Origin: Dyella_A sp051962475
GTDB lineage: Bacteria; Pseudomonadota; Gammaproteobacteria; Xanthomonadales; Rhodanobacteraceae
Assembly (NCBI RefSeq): GCF_051962475.1
Contig: NZ_JBQCCF010000019.1
Coordinates: 35,029 to 99,028 of the forward strand
Direction: 5' to 3'
Length of the DNA: 64,000 bases
A model generated the notes under the pieces. It had not been told where the DNA came from. It worked only from the letters and a program-made list of their open reading frames with translations, and did not search any database. This document shows, piece after piece, positions 17,419 through 26,155 of this stretch (its first letter is position 1; each line of letters begins with the position of its first letter). A program made the position numbers and the translations under genes.

Positions 17419-18522
17419 ATGATCGAGCTGGAAGTGCAGGTCCTCGCGCACACGCGTGAGGGTCTGCTCATGGAAATCGGCCGGATCGTTTCGGCCAGTG
17501 GATTCACCCTGCAGCGCCAGCGCCTGGTGCCCGACCCGCATGGCGCGCTGCTCACCCTGCTAATCAGCGGGCCGGCGCGGCGCCAGCGGGCGCTGGATGG
17601 CGCGCTGGGCGAGCACGAGCGGGTGATCAGCTTCGAGATCGCACCGGCGGATGGGGCGCAGATGCGCCCGCACTTCGCGTTGACGCGGCGGATCGACCAC
17701 TCCGACTACGTGCCACCGCCGGCCCCGGAGCCCCTGCCGCCAGCGCAGCCTGCACCGGCCGCCCCCAAACGCCCGATGCCGCCAGCCTTCGATGCGGCTC
17801 CGGCTCCGGCGCTCGCTGCGGCCTTCGACGCCGTTCCGCCGATTTCGCGCGTGGAGCCGCGCGTGGAGGCCGAGCCGATTCTGCAGGGCGAGCCCTTGCT
17901 GCCGTCCGGGTCACCGTCGCCGCTCGGCTCGCCGCTGCAAGTCGAGCCGCCTCCGCCACCAGCGAAGCCGGAGCCGCTATGGGTGACGGATCCGGAGTTC
18001 GCGCTGCCACAGCCACCGCCGCCCCCGGCCCCCGCGCCAGCACCGCTGGACCCCTACGTGGAGATCACGCCGCTGCCACCGGACGTGACCGCCGTGGCAC
18101 GACTGCTGGCGGACGTGGATGAGCTCTATCCGCAGCGGCTCGTACCTGCGTTGCTGGACCTGGACCGCACGCTGGCTCCCGGCGCCCGCGAGCCGACTCT
18201 GCAGCTGGCAGGCCAACGCATCGGCGAGTGGCTGGCGATGCGTGAACCCGGCTCGACCATAGTTGGATCACTCGACGAGGCGATCGCCAGCGCCGGCGTA
18301 CGCGCGTTGAGCGCGCTGGTGACAGTCGACGCCCAAGGCAGCCAACTGCACCTGCGCGAGAGTCCGTTGTGCACCCAGGCCGGTCACTCCGGCTGTGCCT
18401 TCTTCTCCGGTCTGCTGCATGGCGTGCTGACGCCCGTACTGCCTTCGCACGAAGTGAGCCTGTTCAACGTCTGCTGCCGGGCGTGGGGTGCGGACGAGTG
18501 CGTGTTGGCGGTGTCGGAGTAA
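17419..18522 (+). CDS. ACT-like/proline-rich/V4R-like protein
   Basis: 367 residues in three parts. Residues 1-80 read like an ACT/glycine-cleavage-regulator domain (VQVLAHTREGLLMEIGRIVSASGF). Residues about 95-215 are a Pro/Ala-rich low-complexity linker. Residues about 225-367 resemble a V4R (4-vinyl reductase-like) small-molecule-binding domain, ending with CTQAGHSGCAFFSGLLHGVL and CCRAWGADECVLAV, the paired-cysteine pattern typical of V4R modules. No transmembrane segment or output domain is visible, so it is likely a ligand-responsive regulator or adaptor. It follows the YdeP-type gene by 107 bp on the same strand. Confidence 0.6.
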   Translation: MIELEVQVLAHTREGLLMEIGRIVSASGFTLQRQRLVPDPHGALLTLLISGPARRQRALDGALGEHERVISFEIAPADGAQMRPHFALTRRIDHSDYVPPPAPEPLPPAQPAPAAPKRPMPPAFDAAPAPALAAAFDAVPPISRVEPRVEAEPILQGEPLLPSGSPSPLGSPLQVEPPPPPAKPEPLWVTDPEFALPQPPPPPAPAPAPLDPYVEITPLPPDVTAVARLLADVDELYPQRLVPALLDLDRTLAPGAREPTLQLAGQRIGEWLAMREPGSTIVGSLDEAIASAGVRALSALVTVDAQGSQLHLRESPLCTQAGHSGCAFFSGLLHGVLTPVLPSHEVSLFNVCCRAWGADECVLAVSE

Positions 18523-18594
18523 GCGAGTGGTGTGGTGCCTTCTCCTGGGCGCCTTCGGCGATGGCTTTAGCCTTTGGGAAGTCGGCGGCTAAGC

Positions 18595-19425
18595 TCAACC
18601 GTCGGTCGAGCGCGTGATCGATTCCCAGGTGTCGATGTCCGTGGCGAGCGCCGTGAGTTTGCCGCGGACCAGTTCCAGCGCATCGCTGCCCAGCAGCAGG
18701 TGCGCCGGCGGGGCGTCGCTGGCGATGACAGCCAGCATCGCGCGCGCCGCTTTTACCGGATCCCCCAGTTGCCGGCCGCTCTTTTCCTCGCGCGCCTGGC
18801 GGATCGGATCGAACAACGGGTCGTAGTCCGGAATGGAGCGTGGTGTGCGCACCATCGAACGGCCGGCCCAATCGGTACGAAACGAGCCGGGCGCGACCGC
18901 GGTCACGGCGATACCGAACGGGGCCAGTTCCTTGCCCAAAGCTTCGGAGATGCCCTCCAGGGCGAACTTGCTTCCGCAGTAATAGGTGATGCCCGGCAGG
19001 GTGATGAAGCCGCCCATCGAGGTGATGTTGAGGATGTGTCCCTGGCGTCGCTCGCGCATGTGGGGCAGCACGGCTTTGATCATGGCCACGGCGCCGAATA
19101 CGTTCACGTCGAACTGGTGACGCATTTCGGCCAGCGGGGATTCCTCGAGCACCCCTTCGTGGCCGTAGCCGGCATTGTTGACTAGCACATCGACCGGCCC
19201 GGTCGAGGCCTCAATCTCAGCGACGACCCCATTGATAGCCTCGAATTCCGTCACATCGAGCACGCGGCCGACCGCCTTCGGCCCAAGGGCTTCGAACTCG
19301 CGTTTGGCCTTTTCGCTGCGCACGGTGCCGACCACGCGATGCCCTTCCGCCAGGGCCTCCTGCGCGAGCGCCCGACCGAAGCCGCTGCTGACGCCGGTGA
19401 TGAGCAAGGTCTTTGTCGCTGTCAT
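18595..19425 (-). CDS. Short-chain dehydrogenase/reductase
   Basis: 276 residues, classical SDR. Cofactor loop TGVSSGFG near residue 10, VNNAG near 90, catalytic Ser in NITSMGG, and YCGSK (Tyr-x-x-x-Lys) near 160. The RSEKAKR segment after the second strand suggests NADP(H) preference. Divergent from an AraC-family regulator gene with 111 bp between the starts, the usual layout of a regulator and its target. The substrate is unknown. Confidence 0.9.
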   Translation of the reverse strand: MTATKTLLITGVSSGFGRALAQEALAEGHRVVGTVRSEKAKREFEALGPKAVGRVLDVTEFEAINGVVAEIEASTGPVDVLVNNAGYGHEGVLEESPLAEMRHQFDVNVFGAVAMIKAVLPHMRERRQGHILNITSMGGFITLPGITYYCGSKFALEGISEALGKELAPFGIAVTAVAPGSFRTDWAGRSMVRTPRSIPDYDPLFDPIRQAREEKSGRQLGDPVKAARAMLAVIASDAPPAHLLLGSDALELVRGKLTALATDIDTWESITRSTDG

Positions 19426-19536
19426 GAATTCGTTCCATGGTGGCCGAAGAGGGCGTCATGGTGCGTTGCGGCCGCGCGCGGTTCGAGGCCGGGTATTCTC
19501 CTTGTATTGCCTATTTCTATGACCTGGTGGCCTCGC

Positions 19537-20493
19537 ATGAAAAAAGCCGATCCCGGCACGCGACCGGGTGCGCGACAGCCGATGGCGGACTTGCTGCGCG
19601 CGCTGGCTCCGCAGGAGGGATACAACCTCGCCGCCTTGCCCGATGTGCGCATCCTGCGTTCGGACCGCGCCCTGGCGCGCACGCCGGTGCTGTACGACCC
19701 GGGCATCGTGATCGTCGGCCAGGGCCGCAAGCGCGGCTATTTCGGCAACCAGGTCTATCTGTACGACGAGCAGCACTACCTCGCCGTGGCGGTGCCGGTG
19801 CCTTTCACGATGGAGACCGAGGCGATGGCGGAGCGGCCGTTGCTGGCGATCTACCTGCACCTGGATTTCCGGCTCGCGGCGGAACTGATGATCCAGATCG
19901 ATCGGCATCCCGTGCCGCCGATCGCGGATGCGCCGCAGAGCATGGTTTCCAGCCCGTTGGACGCCGGGCTGCGCGCCACGGTGCTGCGTCTGCTGGATGC
20001 GCTGAACCGCCCGCTCGATGCCAAGGTGCTGGGCCATGCACTGGTGCGCGAGCTGTACTTCCGCGTGCTCACCGGCGCGCAGGGTCCGGCAATGCGCTCG
20101 GCGCTGGCGATGCAGGGGCAATTTGGCAAGATCGGCAAGGCGCTGCGGCGCATCCACGCCAGCTACGCGCAGCCGCTCGGCCTGGCACAACTGGCCGATG
20201 AGGCGGGCATGAGCGTGCCCACGTTCCACAGTCATTTCAAAGCGATCACCCAGACGTCGCCGATGCAGTACGTGAAGTCCACGCGGCTGCACCAGGCACG
20301 CTTGCTGATGGTGCGCCAGGACATGACGGCCGAGGCGGCCAGTCATGCCGTGGGCTACGCGAGCGCCTCGCAGTTCAACCGGGAGTTCCGGCGGCTGTTC
20401 GGGTTGCCGCCGGCGGCGGAAGCGCGGCGCATGCGGGCGAGTTTCTCCGTGCCGCCGGCGCACGCCAATGCCGATTACGTGTCGTCACACTAG
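19537..20493 (+). CDS. AraC-family transcriptional regulator
   Basis: About 318 residues. N-terminal AraC_N-type domain (PF06719 pattern: YDPGIVIVGQGRKRGYFGNQVYLYDEQHYL, residues about 45-75, quoted in part) and two C-terminal helix-turn-helix motifs (PLGLAQLADEAGMSVPTFH and ASHAVGYASASQFNREFRR). Start taken as ATG 19537 (MKKADPG); ATG 19519 is an in-frame alternative. Divergent from the SDR gene, which it probably controls. Its stop overlaps the stop of the convergent extended-SDR gene by 4 bp. Confidence 0.88.
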   Translation: MKKADPGTRPGARQPMADLLRALAPQEGYNLAALPDVRILRSDRALARTPVLYDPGIVIVGQGRKRGYFGNQVYLYDEQHYLAVAVPVPFTMETEAMAERPLLAIYLHLDFRLAAELMIQIDRHPVPPIADAPQSMVSSPLDAGLRATVLRLLDALNRPLDAKVLGHALVRELYFRVLTGAQGPAMRSALAMQGQFGKIGKALRRIHASYAQPLGLAQLADEAGMSVPTFHSHFKAITQTSPMQYVKSTRLHQARLLMVRQDMTAEAASHAVGYASASQFNREFRRLFGLPPAAEARRMRASFSVPPAHANADYVSSH

Positions 20494-21476
20494 GCCGGCT
20501 GGCGAGCGGTCAGCATGCCCTCGTCGCGCATCCACACCAGGGTGTCGGCCAGCAGCGCGTCGAGCGGGGTCTCCACGTAATCCAGCTCGCGCCGCGCCTT
20601 GCTCGAATCCACCCGCAGCACGTGCGAGGTGAGGGCGGCACCCTCGGGCGTGACCTGCGGTTCGCGACCGGTGAGGCGCGAGAGCCGGTCGAGTACCCGT
20701 GCGTAGGCCATCAGCACCCATGCCGGCGTGGCGCTACGCGGCGTGCGTCGGCCCAGCGCCGTGCCGACGCGGTGGACGAAATCGACGAAGCTCGCCTGCT
20801 CGCCGCCGAGCAGATAAGTCTCGCCGAATTGCCCGCGCTGCCAGGCCCGCACCTGCGCCCGGGCGATCTCGCGCACGTCGGCGAAGGCGCCGATGCCCGG
20901 GGGAATGCCGGGAAGCTGCTGCGCGTCGACCAGGCGGATCAGCCGCGACCAGTTGTGCCGATCGCCGGGGCCGAGGATGTGCGAGGGGTTGAACACGATC
21001 CACGGCATCGCGCTGCTTCGCACCACCTGCTCGGCGAGGTACTTGCTGCGCTCGTAGTTGACCCAGCTCTCGCCGCCGCGCTGCGGCGTGGCTTCGCTGA
21101 TCGTGCCATGCGCCATGTGCGAGTACGCCGAAACCGAGGAGGTGTGCAGGAACGCGGCGACGCCCGCCTGTTTCGCCGCGCGCAGCAGGTTCTCGGTGCC
21201 GGTGACGTTGGTGGCGGTTTGCCGTGCAGCGTGCTGGCGCCACATGCTGGTGTCGGCCGCGGCGTGGAACACCGCATCGCAGTCGGCCATCCCTCGCGCC
21301 AGCATCGCCGCATCGGCGAGATCGCCATGTACCGGGCGTCCGCCCGCGGCGGCGATCTCGGCGTCGGTCGCCACGCTGCGCGACAGCGCGCGCACTTCAT
21401 GTCCTGCGGCGAGCAGTTCGCGCAACAGGTGACCGCCCAGAAAACCGCTGGCGCCGGTAAGGAAGACCGTGCTCAT
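20490..21476 (-). CDS. NAD-dependent epimerase/dihydroflavonol reductase-like extended SDR
   Basis: 328 residues. Rossmann start VFLTGASGFLGGHLLREL (TGxxGxxG), VFHAAADTSMW, catalytic YERSKYLAE (Tyr-x-x-x-Lys) near 143, and FNPSHILGPGD, which together place it in the extended SDR group with dihydroflavonol-4-reductase and 3-beta-hydroxysteroid dehydrogenase-like enzymes. The substrate is not predictable. Start ATG at 21474-21476. It is followed downstream by the convergent AraC gene. Confidence 0.88.
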   Translation of the reverse strand: MSTVFLTGASGFLGGHLLRELLAAGHEVRALSRSVATDAEIAAAGGRPVHGDLADAAMLARGMADCDAVFHAAADTSMWRQHAARQTATNVTGTENLLRAAKQAGVAAFLHTSSVSAYSHMAHGTISEATPQRGGESWVNYERSKYLAEQVVRSSAMPWIVFNPSHILGPGDRHNWSRLIRLVDAQQLPGIPPGIGAFADVREIARAQVRAWQRGQFGETYLLGGEQASFVDFVHRVGTALGRRTPRSATPAWVLMAYARVLDRLSRLTGREPQVTPEGAALTSHVLRVDSSKARRELDYVETPLDALLADTLVWMRDEGMLTARQPA

Positions 21477-21655
21477 GCGCGCGTCTTACCCAGCCTTGTG
21501 GATGGCGCACTCTTCCTGCGGCTCATGATGTCTCCCGTGTTCGATGCCCGTTCGCGCCGAGCGTAGCTTGCGTCAGCGAGCGAAGTCGAAGCGCAGGTCC
21601 ACGGCAACCGCATACCGGGCCAGCATGCCGGGCCAGCATGTCTCGCACGGGGTGC

Positions 21656-21697
21656 GCTCCTACAGGAAGGGGCTCTTGTAGGAGCCCACCGTGTGGG
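21656..21697. repeat. GTAGGAGC-family palindromic repeat (short copy)
   Basis: GCTCCTACA at 21656-21664 pairs with TGTAGGAGC at 21677-21685, followed by a second small palindrome CCCAC/GTGGG. The TGTAGGAGCCC core is shared with copies at 41386, 41514 and 60692 in this window, so this is a member of the same REP-like family. It lies in the gap between the two minus-strand genes. Confidence 0.65.
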
Positions 21698-21731
21698 CGA
21701 CGGAGCGCTGCGGTGGTGGCGCGCGGATGCC

Positions 21732-22889
21732 TCATGCCTCGCTCCTGTCGAAATACAGCATCGTCATACCTTCGCCAGGCACGGTCTGCCGGCCGGTGAG
21801 TGTGGCGATGCCGTTGGTGGACAGGCGCAGGATCCAGGCCATCACCCACGGTGGGCGGTCCTGTTCCAGGCCGAGCATGCAGCGCACCTCGCCGAACAGC
21901 GGCAAGCCGGTGTCCGGATGCGCGCCGATCGGAGTCTGGCGAAAGCGGTTCTGCACGATCCACTGGCGCGGGGTGGGTAGGGCAGCGAGTTGTTCGGCGG
22001 TGGGCGTGAGCAGCAGGCCGCTGCCGGAATGGCCGCCCACCGCCTTGGCCACCCAGGTGTCGGCCGCCTGCCAGCCATTGGCGCATAGCGGGCTGGATTC
22101 CACCCAGTGGCAGGCTTCGTGTTCGGCCAGGGCGACGTCGGCCAGGCTGCCTTTGTGGATGCCTTCGTACCAGGCCGGGTGGCTGTGCCAGCTGATGCGG
22201 TCGGCGGCGATCAGCGTGGCCTCGGCGCGGCGGCGCTCGAACGGCGACAGGTCGGACAGGATCAGCCGGTTCCACACGTGCCCGAAGTGGCGCGCCGTGC
22301 CCGGGTGATAGAGCATTCCGTGCGCGGGGATCAGTTCGCTCCAGTCGTGCACGGCCACCTGCCACCAGTGGCGCGCGGCGTCGAGGTCGGGCCAGGTGGC
22401 GCGCTCGCGCGGGCGATCCTCGATCAGCACGGTGGCCGGCTTTGGCGCCACCCAGCGGCGCAGGTGACTGGCCCAGTCCCCGGCATGGGGCACGGGATCG
22501 TGCGGCAACCAGTGGCGGTCCAGCCGATGCAGGCGGCGCTGTGCCTGATGCAGGGTGTGGAAGGTCGGGAGCATCGAGGTGAACGCCTGGATCTCCACCC
22601 AGGCCAGCTCGAACGGCTGCCGTGGATGCTCGACGAAGGCCAGGTCCAGCGCCAGCACGTCGGCCTGCGCGCCGTGCCAGTGCGGACGCGGCCGGCGCAA
22701 CTGCGGGCCGAGCGCGTCGACCAGGTGCGCCACTTTCGTCTTCAGCGCCGCATGCAGCGCGGAGTTGCCGACGGCGTAGTGGTCGGACATCTGGCTCTGC
22801 GGCAGATGCGGCGCGCGCACGTCGGCCAGGGCCTGGCCCAGCGCATCGGCGCCGAGCCGGTGCAGGTGCACTTGCGGCAGCGGGCTCAT
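21732..22889 (-). CDS. ATP-grasp-like protein paired with a carboxylate-amine ligase
   Basis: 385 residues, no signal peptide or membrane segment. The C-terminal third has an ATP-grasp-like order of elements: WVAKAVGGHSGSGLLL (Lys282 and a glycine-rich loop), QWIVQNRFRQTP (Gln323), LFGEVRCMLG (Glu344, Arg346) and WILRLSTNGIATLTGRQ. The N-terminal two thirds are His/Trp-rich and I do not recognise them. Its start overlaps the stop of the upstream GCS2-type gene by 4 bp, implying translational coupling and a joint product. Combined with GCS2 ligases, ATP-grasp enzymes usually make amide- or peptide-linked small molecules. The ATP-grasp assignment needs a profile search. Confidence 0.55.
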   Translation of the reverse strand: MSPLPQVHLHRLGADALGQALADVRAPHLPQSQMSDHYAVGNSALHAALKTKVAHLVDALGPQLRRPRPHWHGAQADVLALDLAFVEHPRQPFELAWVEIQAFTSMLPTFHTLHQAQRRLHRLDRHWLPHDPVPHAGDWASHLRRWVAPKPATVLIEDRPRERATWPDLDAARHWWQVAVHDWSELIPAHGMLYHPGTARHFGHVWNRLILSDLSPFERRRAEATLIAADRISWHSHPAWYEGIHKGSLADVALAEHEACHWVESSPLCANGWQAADTWVAKAVGGHSGSGLLLTPTAEQLAALPTPRQWIVQNRFRQTPIGAHPDTGLPLFGEVRCMLGLEQDRPPWVMAWILRLSTNGIATLTGRQTVPGEGMTMLYFDRSEA

Positions 22890-24019
22890 GACCAGCCCTC
22901 CGCGCGCGGCAACGAACAGGCATCCTCGTTAGCCTGCGCCATCATCCAGCGCAGCGTGGCGCGCCAGTCGCCACCCTCGGCCCGCAGTTGCTGGCGCAGG
23001 TGGTCTGCGAAGCTGCCCTCGTCGAGCGCGGCGGCCAGCTCGCGCTCCCAGAAATGCCGCTCGGCGGCGTGCTGCGCACGTGGGGCCAGGCGCGACCACC
23101 AGCGCTCGAAGCGCTGCGCCGTGGACACTTCCTCGTCGCGATCCCAGTCGATCCAGCGCGCCTGCAGCGCGTGGCGACGCGCGCGCCACTTGTTCTCGTC
23201 GATGCACGCACGCGGCCACGGTGGCCCGGCGCGGCCCTGGGCGAGCTCCAGCTCCAGCGTTTCGGCCTCCCATTTGAGCAGCGTGGCGATCAGGCCGATA
23301 CGCGCCAGATCCGGGTGCGTGTCCATGATGCGCACCTCCAGCGTGCCGTAGCGGTGGTGCAGGCGCAGGTCCTGCCACAGACCCTGCTCGGGGCCGATGC
23401 AGCCGGTGCGGCGCAGGCGCTGTACATGGGTGTCGTAGGCGGCCTCGCTGTCCCATACGTCGGGCGTGCCCATGCGCGGGTAGCGGTCGAGCAGGCTGTG
23501 CCGCCACGAGTGCAGTCCGGTGTCGCGACCTTCGAAGAACGGGGAGCTGGCCGACAGCGCGAGCGCCTCGGGCAGCACGTGGCGCAGCCGGTTCAAGATC
23601 GCCATGCGCGGCGCGCCGGGCGCGAAACCCAGGTGCAGGTGCATGCCGAAACTGAAGGCGCTGCGGGCGACGTCCTGGTATTCCTCGACCAGGGCCGCGT
23701 AGTGCGGAAACGCCGCACCGCCGTGCATTGCCTGCTGCTGCCAGCGGGCCGTGGGATGCACACCGGCGATCAGGATCTGCTGGCCCTGCGCCGCGGCTTT
23801 GCGCCGGGCCTGGGTGCGCAGCGTGCCCAGTGCGGCGACCAGGTCGGGCACGCCGTGGCAGATGCGCGTCTTCAGTTCGATGACGCAGCGATGGATCTCC
23901 CGATCCATCGCACCCTCGCTGCTGGCGCAGTCGGCCAGCCCCTCGGTGAAGTCGTGCGGCACCAGCTCGCCGCTCGCATCCACCACCTGTACTTCCTCTT
24001 CCATGCCCAACGTGATCAT
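22886..24019 (-). CDS. GCS2-family carboxylate-amine ligase (YbdK-like)
   Basis: 377 residues. Begins ITLGMEEEVQVVD (the GxEEE ATP/Mg site), then RCVIELKTRIC, FSFGMHLHLG, ASSPFFEGRDTGLHSWR and YGTLEVRIMDTHPD, all hallmark blocks of the glutamate-cysteine ligase type 2 family. Members join an amino acid amine to a carboxylate using ATP; YbdK itself has weak glutamate-cysteine ligase activity, and many homologues act in unknown pathways. Overlaps the ATP-grasp-like gene by 4 bp, so the two should be considered a unit. ATG at 24017-24019, preceded by AGGAGGCGC on the coding strand. Confidence 0.88.
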   Translation of the reverse strand: MITLGMEEEVQVVDASGELVPHDFTEGLADCASSEGAMDREIHRCVIELKTRICHGVPDLVAALGTLRTQARRKAAAQGQQILIAGVHPTARWQQQAMHGGAAFPHYAALVEEYQDVARSAFSFGMHLHLGFAPGAPRMAILNRLRHVLPEALALSASSPFFEGRDTGLHSWRHSLLDRYPRMGTPDVWDSEAAYDTHVQRLRRTGCIGPEQGLWQDLRLHHRYGTLEVRIMDTHPDLARIGLIATLLKWEAETLELELAQGRAGPPWPRACIDENKWRARRHALQARWIDWDRDEEVSTAQRFERWWSRLAPRAQHAAERHFWERELAAALDEGSFADHLRQQLRAEGGDWRATLRWMMAQANEDACSLPRAEGWS

Positions 24020-24105
24020 GACGCGCCTCCTGTGGGGAAAGACGCATCAGACACCTTTGCCGGAGGCGGCGTCGCGTGACGCGTCGCGCGGCAAGGCGAT
24101 CGCGA

Positions 24106-24410
24106 TCAGCCGTCGCTGCAGAACAGCGCGAAGGCCGCCCCCAGCAGCGCCTTTTCGGTCGCGGTGCCACGGTCCACCGTGGCTACGGCGACGCCCGCGC
24201 GGGTCAGCAGGCGATCGCCGGCCAGCTGCAGCTAGGGCTGCTAGGGCGAGAGGAAGATGCGATCGCGTCGACGTGCGCCAGCCGGGCACCGTCCTGGTTG
24301 CGCAGGGTGGGGCCGTCCACGCGGGCCAGCGCATCGCCACGGCCGTTGCGCACCATGTCGCCCTGCAACCGCAGCAGCGACTGCCCCAGCGGATTGCGCA
24401 ACGTGATCAT
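24106..24410 (-). pseudogene. Frameshifted four-fold beta-flower-like protein
   Basis: The ATG at 24408-24410 overlaps the stop of the upstream TrxR-like gene (ATGA). The first 45 residues show a repeat pattern: ITLRNPLGQSLLRLQGD, MVRNGRGDALARVDG, TLRNQDGARLAHVDA. A x-V/L-R-x-x-x-G-x-x-L-A-x-V-D/x-G repeat is typical of the short beta-flower fold. The reading frame then changes within a CTAG-rich stretch (about 24220-24245) and stops at 24204, while the continuation GDRLLTRAGVAVATVDRG, TATEKALLGAAFALF is intact in a different frame down to 24106. An alternative is that the 68-residue product is simply a truncated functional protein. Confidence 0.55.
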
Positions 24411-26077
24411 GCGGAAACCTCGGCCGCGGCACCCTCCTGAACGCGCTGCGCGAGCCAGGCGTGAATCTGCGCCACCACGGTGGCGCCCTCGCCGATGGCG
24501 CCACCCACGCGCTTGACCGATCCGGCGCGCACGTCGCCGATGGCGAATACGCCCGGTCGACTGGTGGCCAGCGGGTAGGCCGGGTCGCCGCCGCACTGTA
24601 CGAAACCGTGGCGGTCGGTATCGAGCTTGCAGCTGGCCAACCATTCGGTAGCCGGCTCGGCACCGATGAAGAGGAATACGTGGCGGATCGGCGCCTCGGT
24701 CTCTTCGCCGCTGTCACGGTTTCGCCAGCGCACCGACTGCAGGCCGCGCGCGTCGCCGTCCAGCGCCACGATCTCGGTGCGGATCATCAGCTCGATCGCC
24801 GGATTCGCCTCGATGCGGTCGATCAGGTAGCGCGACATGGTGGCGGCAAGGCCGTCGGCACGCACCATCATGCGCACCTTGAGCGCGTGCGCCGCGAGAT
24901 AGACGGCCGCCTGGCCGGCGGAATTGCCGCCACCCACCAGTACCACCTCCTGGCCAACGCACAGCTGCGCCTCCATCGGCGAGGCCCAATACCAGATGCC
25001 GCGCCCCTCGAAATGGGCCAGGTGCTCCAGCGGCGGGCGGCGGTAGCGCGCTCCGCTGGCGATCACCACGGTGCGCGCGCTCCAGATGCGGCCGTCCTCG
25101 GTGCGCAGGCGGTGGATGCCGTCGGCGGCCTCGCAGTCCAGCGCGGCGACGCAGGCGGGGATGGCGATCTCCGCACCGAACTTCTGCGCCTGCACGAAGC
25201 CGCGCGCGGTGAGCGCCTGGCCGGTGATCCCGGTGGGAAAGCCGAAGTAGTTCTCGATGCGCGCGCTGGCGCCGGCCTGGCCGCCGAAGCCCTTGGCGTC
25301 GAGCACCACCACGGCCAGCCCTTCGGAGGCGGCATACACGGCGGTGGCCAGCCCGGCCGGGCCGGCGCCGACCACGGCGACATCGTAGATGCGTTCGGCG
25401 GCCTCGTTGCCGACCATGTCCAGCGCCTCGGCGAGCGCCTGCTCGGCCGGGTTGCGCAGCAGGCGGCCGTCAGCCAGCAGCACCAGTGGCCAGCTCTCCG
25501 GATGGTCGCGGTAGGGCGCCAGCAGATCGGCCAGGGCCGGGTCCTGATCGGGCGTGACGGCGCGGAACGGGAAGCCGTTGCGGCGCAGGAAGTTGCCGAT
25601 GCGCGCGCGACCGGGGTCGTCCGACTCGGCGATCACCAACGGCCCGGTCGCGCAGGATTCGATCAGGCTGGTGCGACGCAGGATCAGCGCGCGCATCAGT
25701 CGTTCACCCAGATCCGCCTCGGCCACGATCAGCCGCCGCAGTTGCTCGGGGCTGAGCCACAGCGCCTGCACCGGCTCGGCGGCGACGCCATCGACCAGGG
25801 TCGGCTTGCCGGTCAGGCCACTGACCTCGCCCATGAATTCGCCCGGGCCGTGGTGGGCGATTTCCATCACTTGGCCGGCGCCATCGTGCTGAGTAATGTC
25901 CACCCGGCCGGCAAGCACCAGGATCATTCCGATGCCACGCTGCCCGGTGCGAAACACCGCCTCGCCGGCGGCGTAGTCGCGCGGCTCGCCAAAGCGCCGG
26001 ATGCGCGCGATGTCCTCCGGCGGCAGCACGGGAAACATCTGATCGGCCCGACGCAGTGCGGTGGTGTTCGTGCCCAT
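24407..26077 (-). CDS. Cyclic-nucleotide-binding domain fused to a thioredoxin-reductase-like FAD oxidoreductase
   Basis: About 556 residues. Residues ~1-135: cNMP-binding domain (IRRFGEPRDYAAGEAVFRTG, then GPGEFMGEVSGLTGKPT). A middle thioredoxin-like segment of about 80 residues (FLRRNGFPFRAV, PLVLLADGRLLRNP) leads to the FAD/NAD(P) part: VVGAGPAGLATAVYAAS, the second GGGNSAGQAAVYLA loop, and GVFAIGDVR. The CxxC redox pair of true thioredoxin reductases is absent; the corresponding region reads YWASPMEAQLC. Start at 26077 because GGGGAGAC lies just upstream; an ATG at 26110 is less likely. Yields probably a ligand-gated redox sensor rather than a disulfide reductase. Confidence 0.85.
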   Translation of the reverse strand: MGTNTTALRRADQMFPVLPPEDIARIRRFGEPRDYAAGEAVFRTGQRGIGMILVLAGRVDITQHDGAGQVMEIAHHGPGEFMGEVSGLTGKPTLVDGVAAEPVQALWLSPEQLRRLIVAEADLGERLMRALILRRTSLIESCATGPLVIAESDDPGRARIGNFLRRNGFPFRAVTPDQDPALADLLAPYRDHPESWPLVLLADGRLLRNPAEQALAEALDMVGNEAAERIYDVAVVGAGPAGLATAVYAASEGLAVVVLDAKGFGGQAGASARIENYFGFPTGITGQALTARGFVQAQKFGAEIAIPACVAALDCEAADGIHRLRTEDGRIWSARTVVIASGARYRRPPLEHLAHFEGRGIWYWASPMEAQLCVGQEVVLVGGGNSAGQAAVYLAAHALKVRMMVRADGLAATMSRYLIDRIEANPAIELMIRTEIVALDGDARGLQSVRWRNRDSGEETEAPIRHVFLFIGAEPATEWLASCKLDTDRHGFVQCGGDPAYPLATSRPGVFAIGDVRAGSVKRVGGAIGEGATVVAQIHAWLAQRVQEGAAAEVSA

Positions 26078-26155
26078 GGTGTCTCCCCATCGCCTATTGC
26101 CGGCGTGCATCGTCGCACCGCGCGGGCGCGACCCGCTACCTCGAATGGGGAGTTT

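Noticed and set aside
19426..19536. Sigma-70 promoter TTGCGG to TATTCT before the AraC gene
   Set aside because: Spacer would be 22 bp, outside the usable range; no better pair found.
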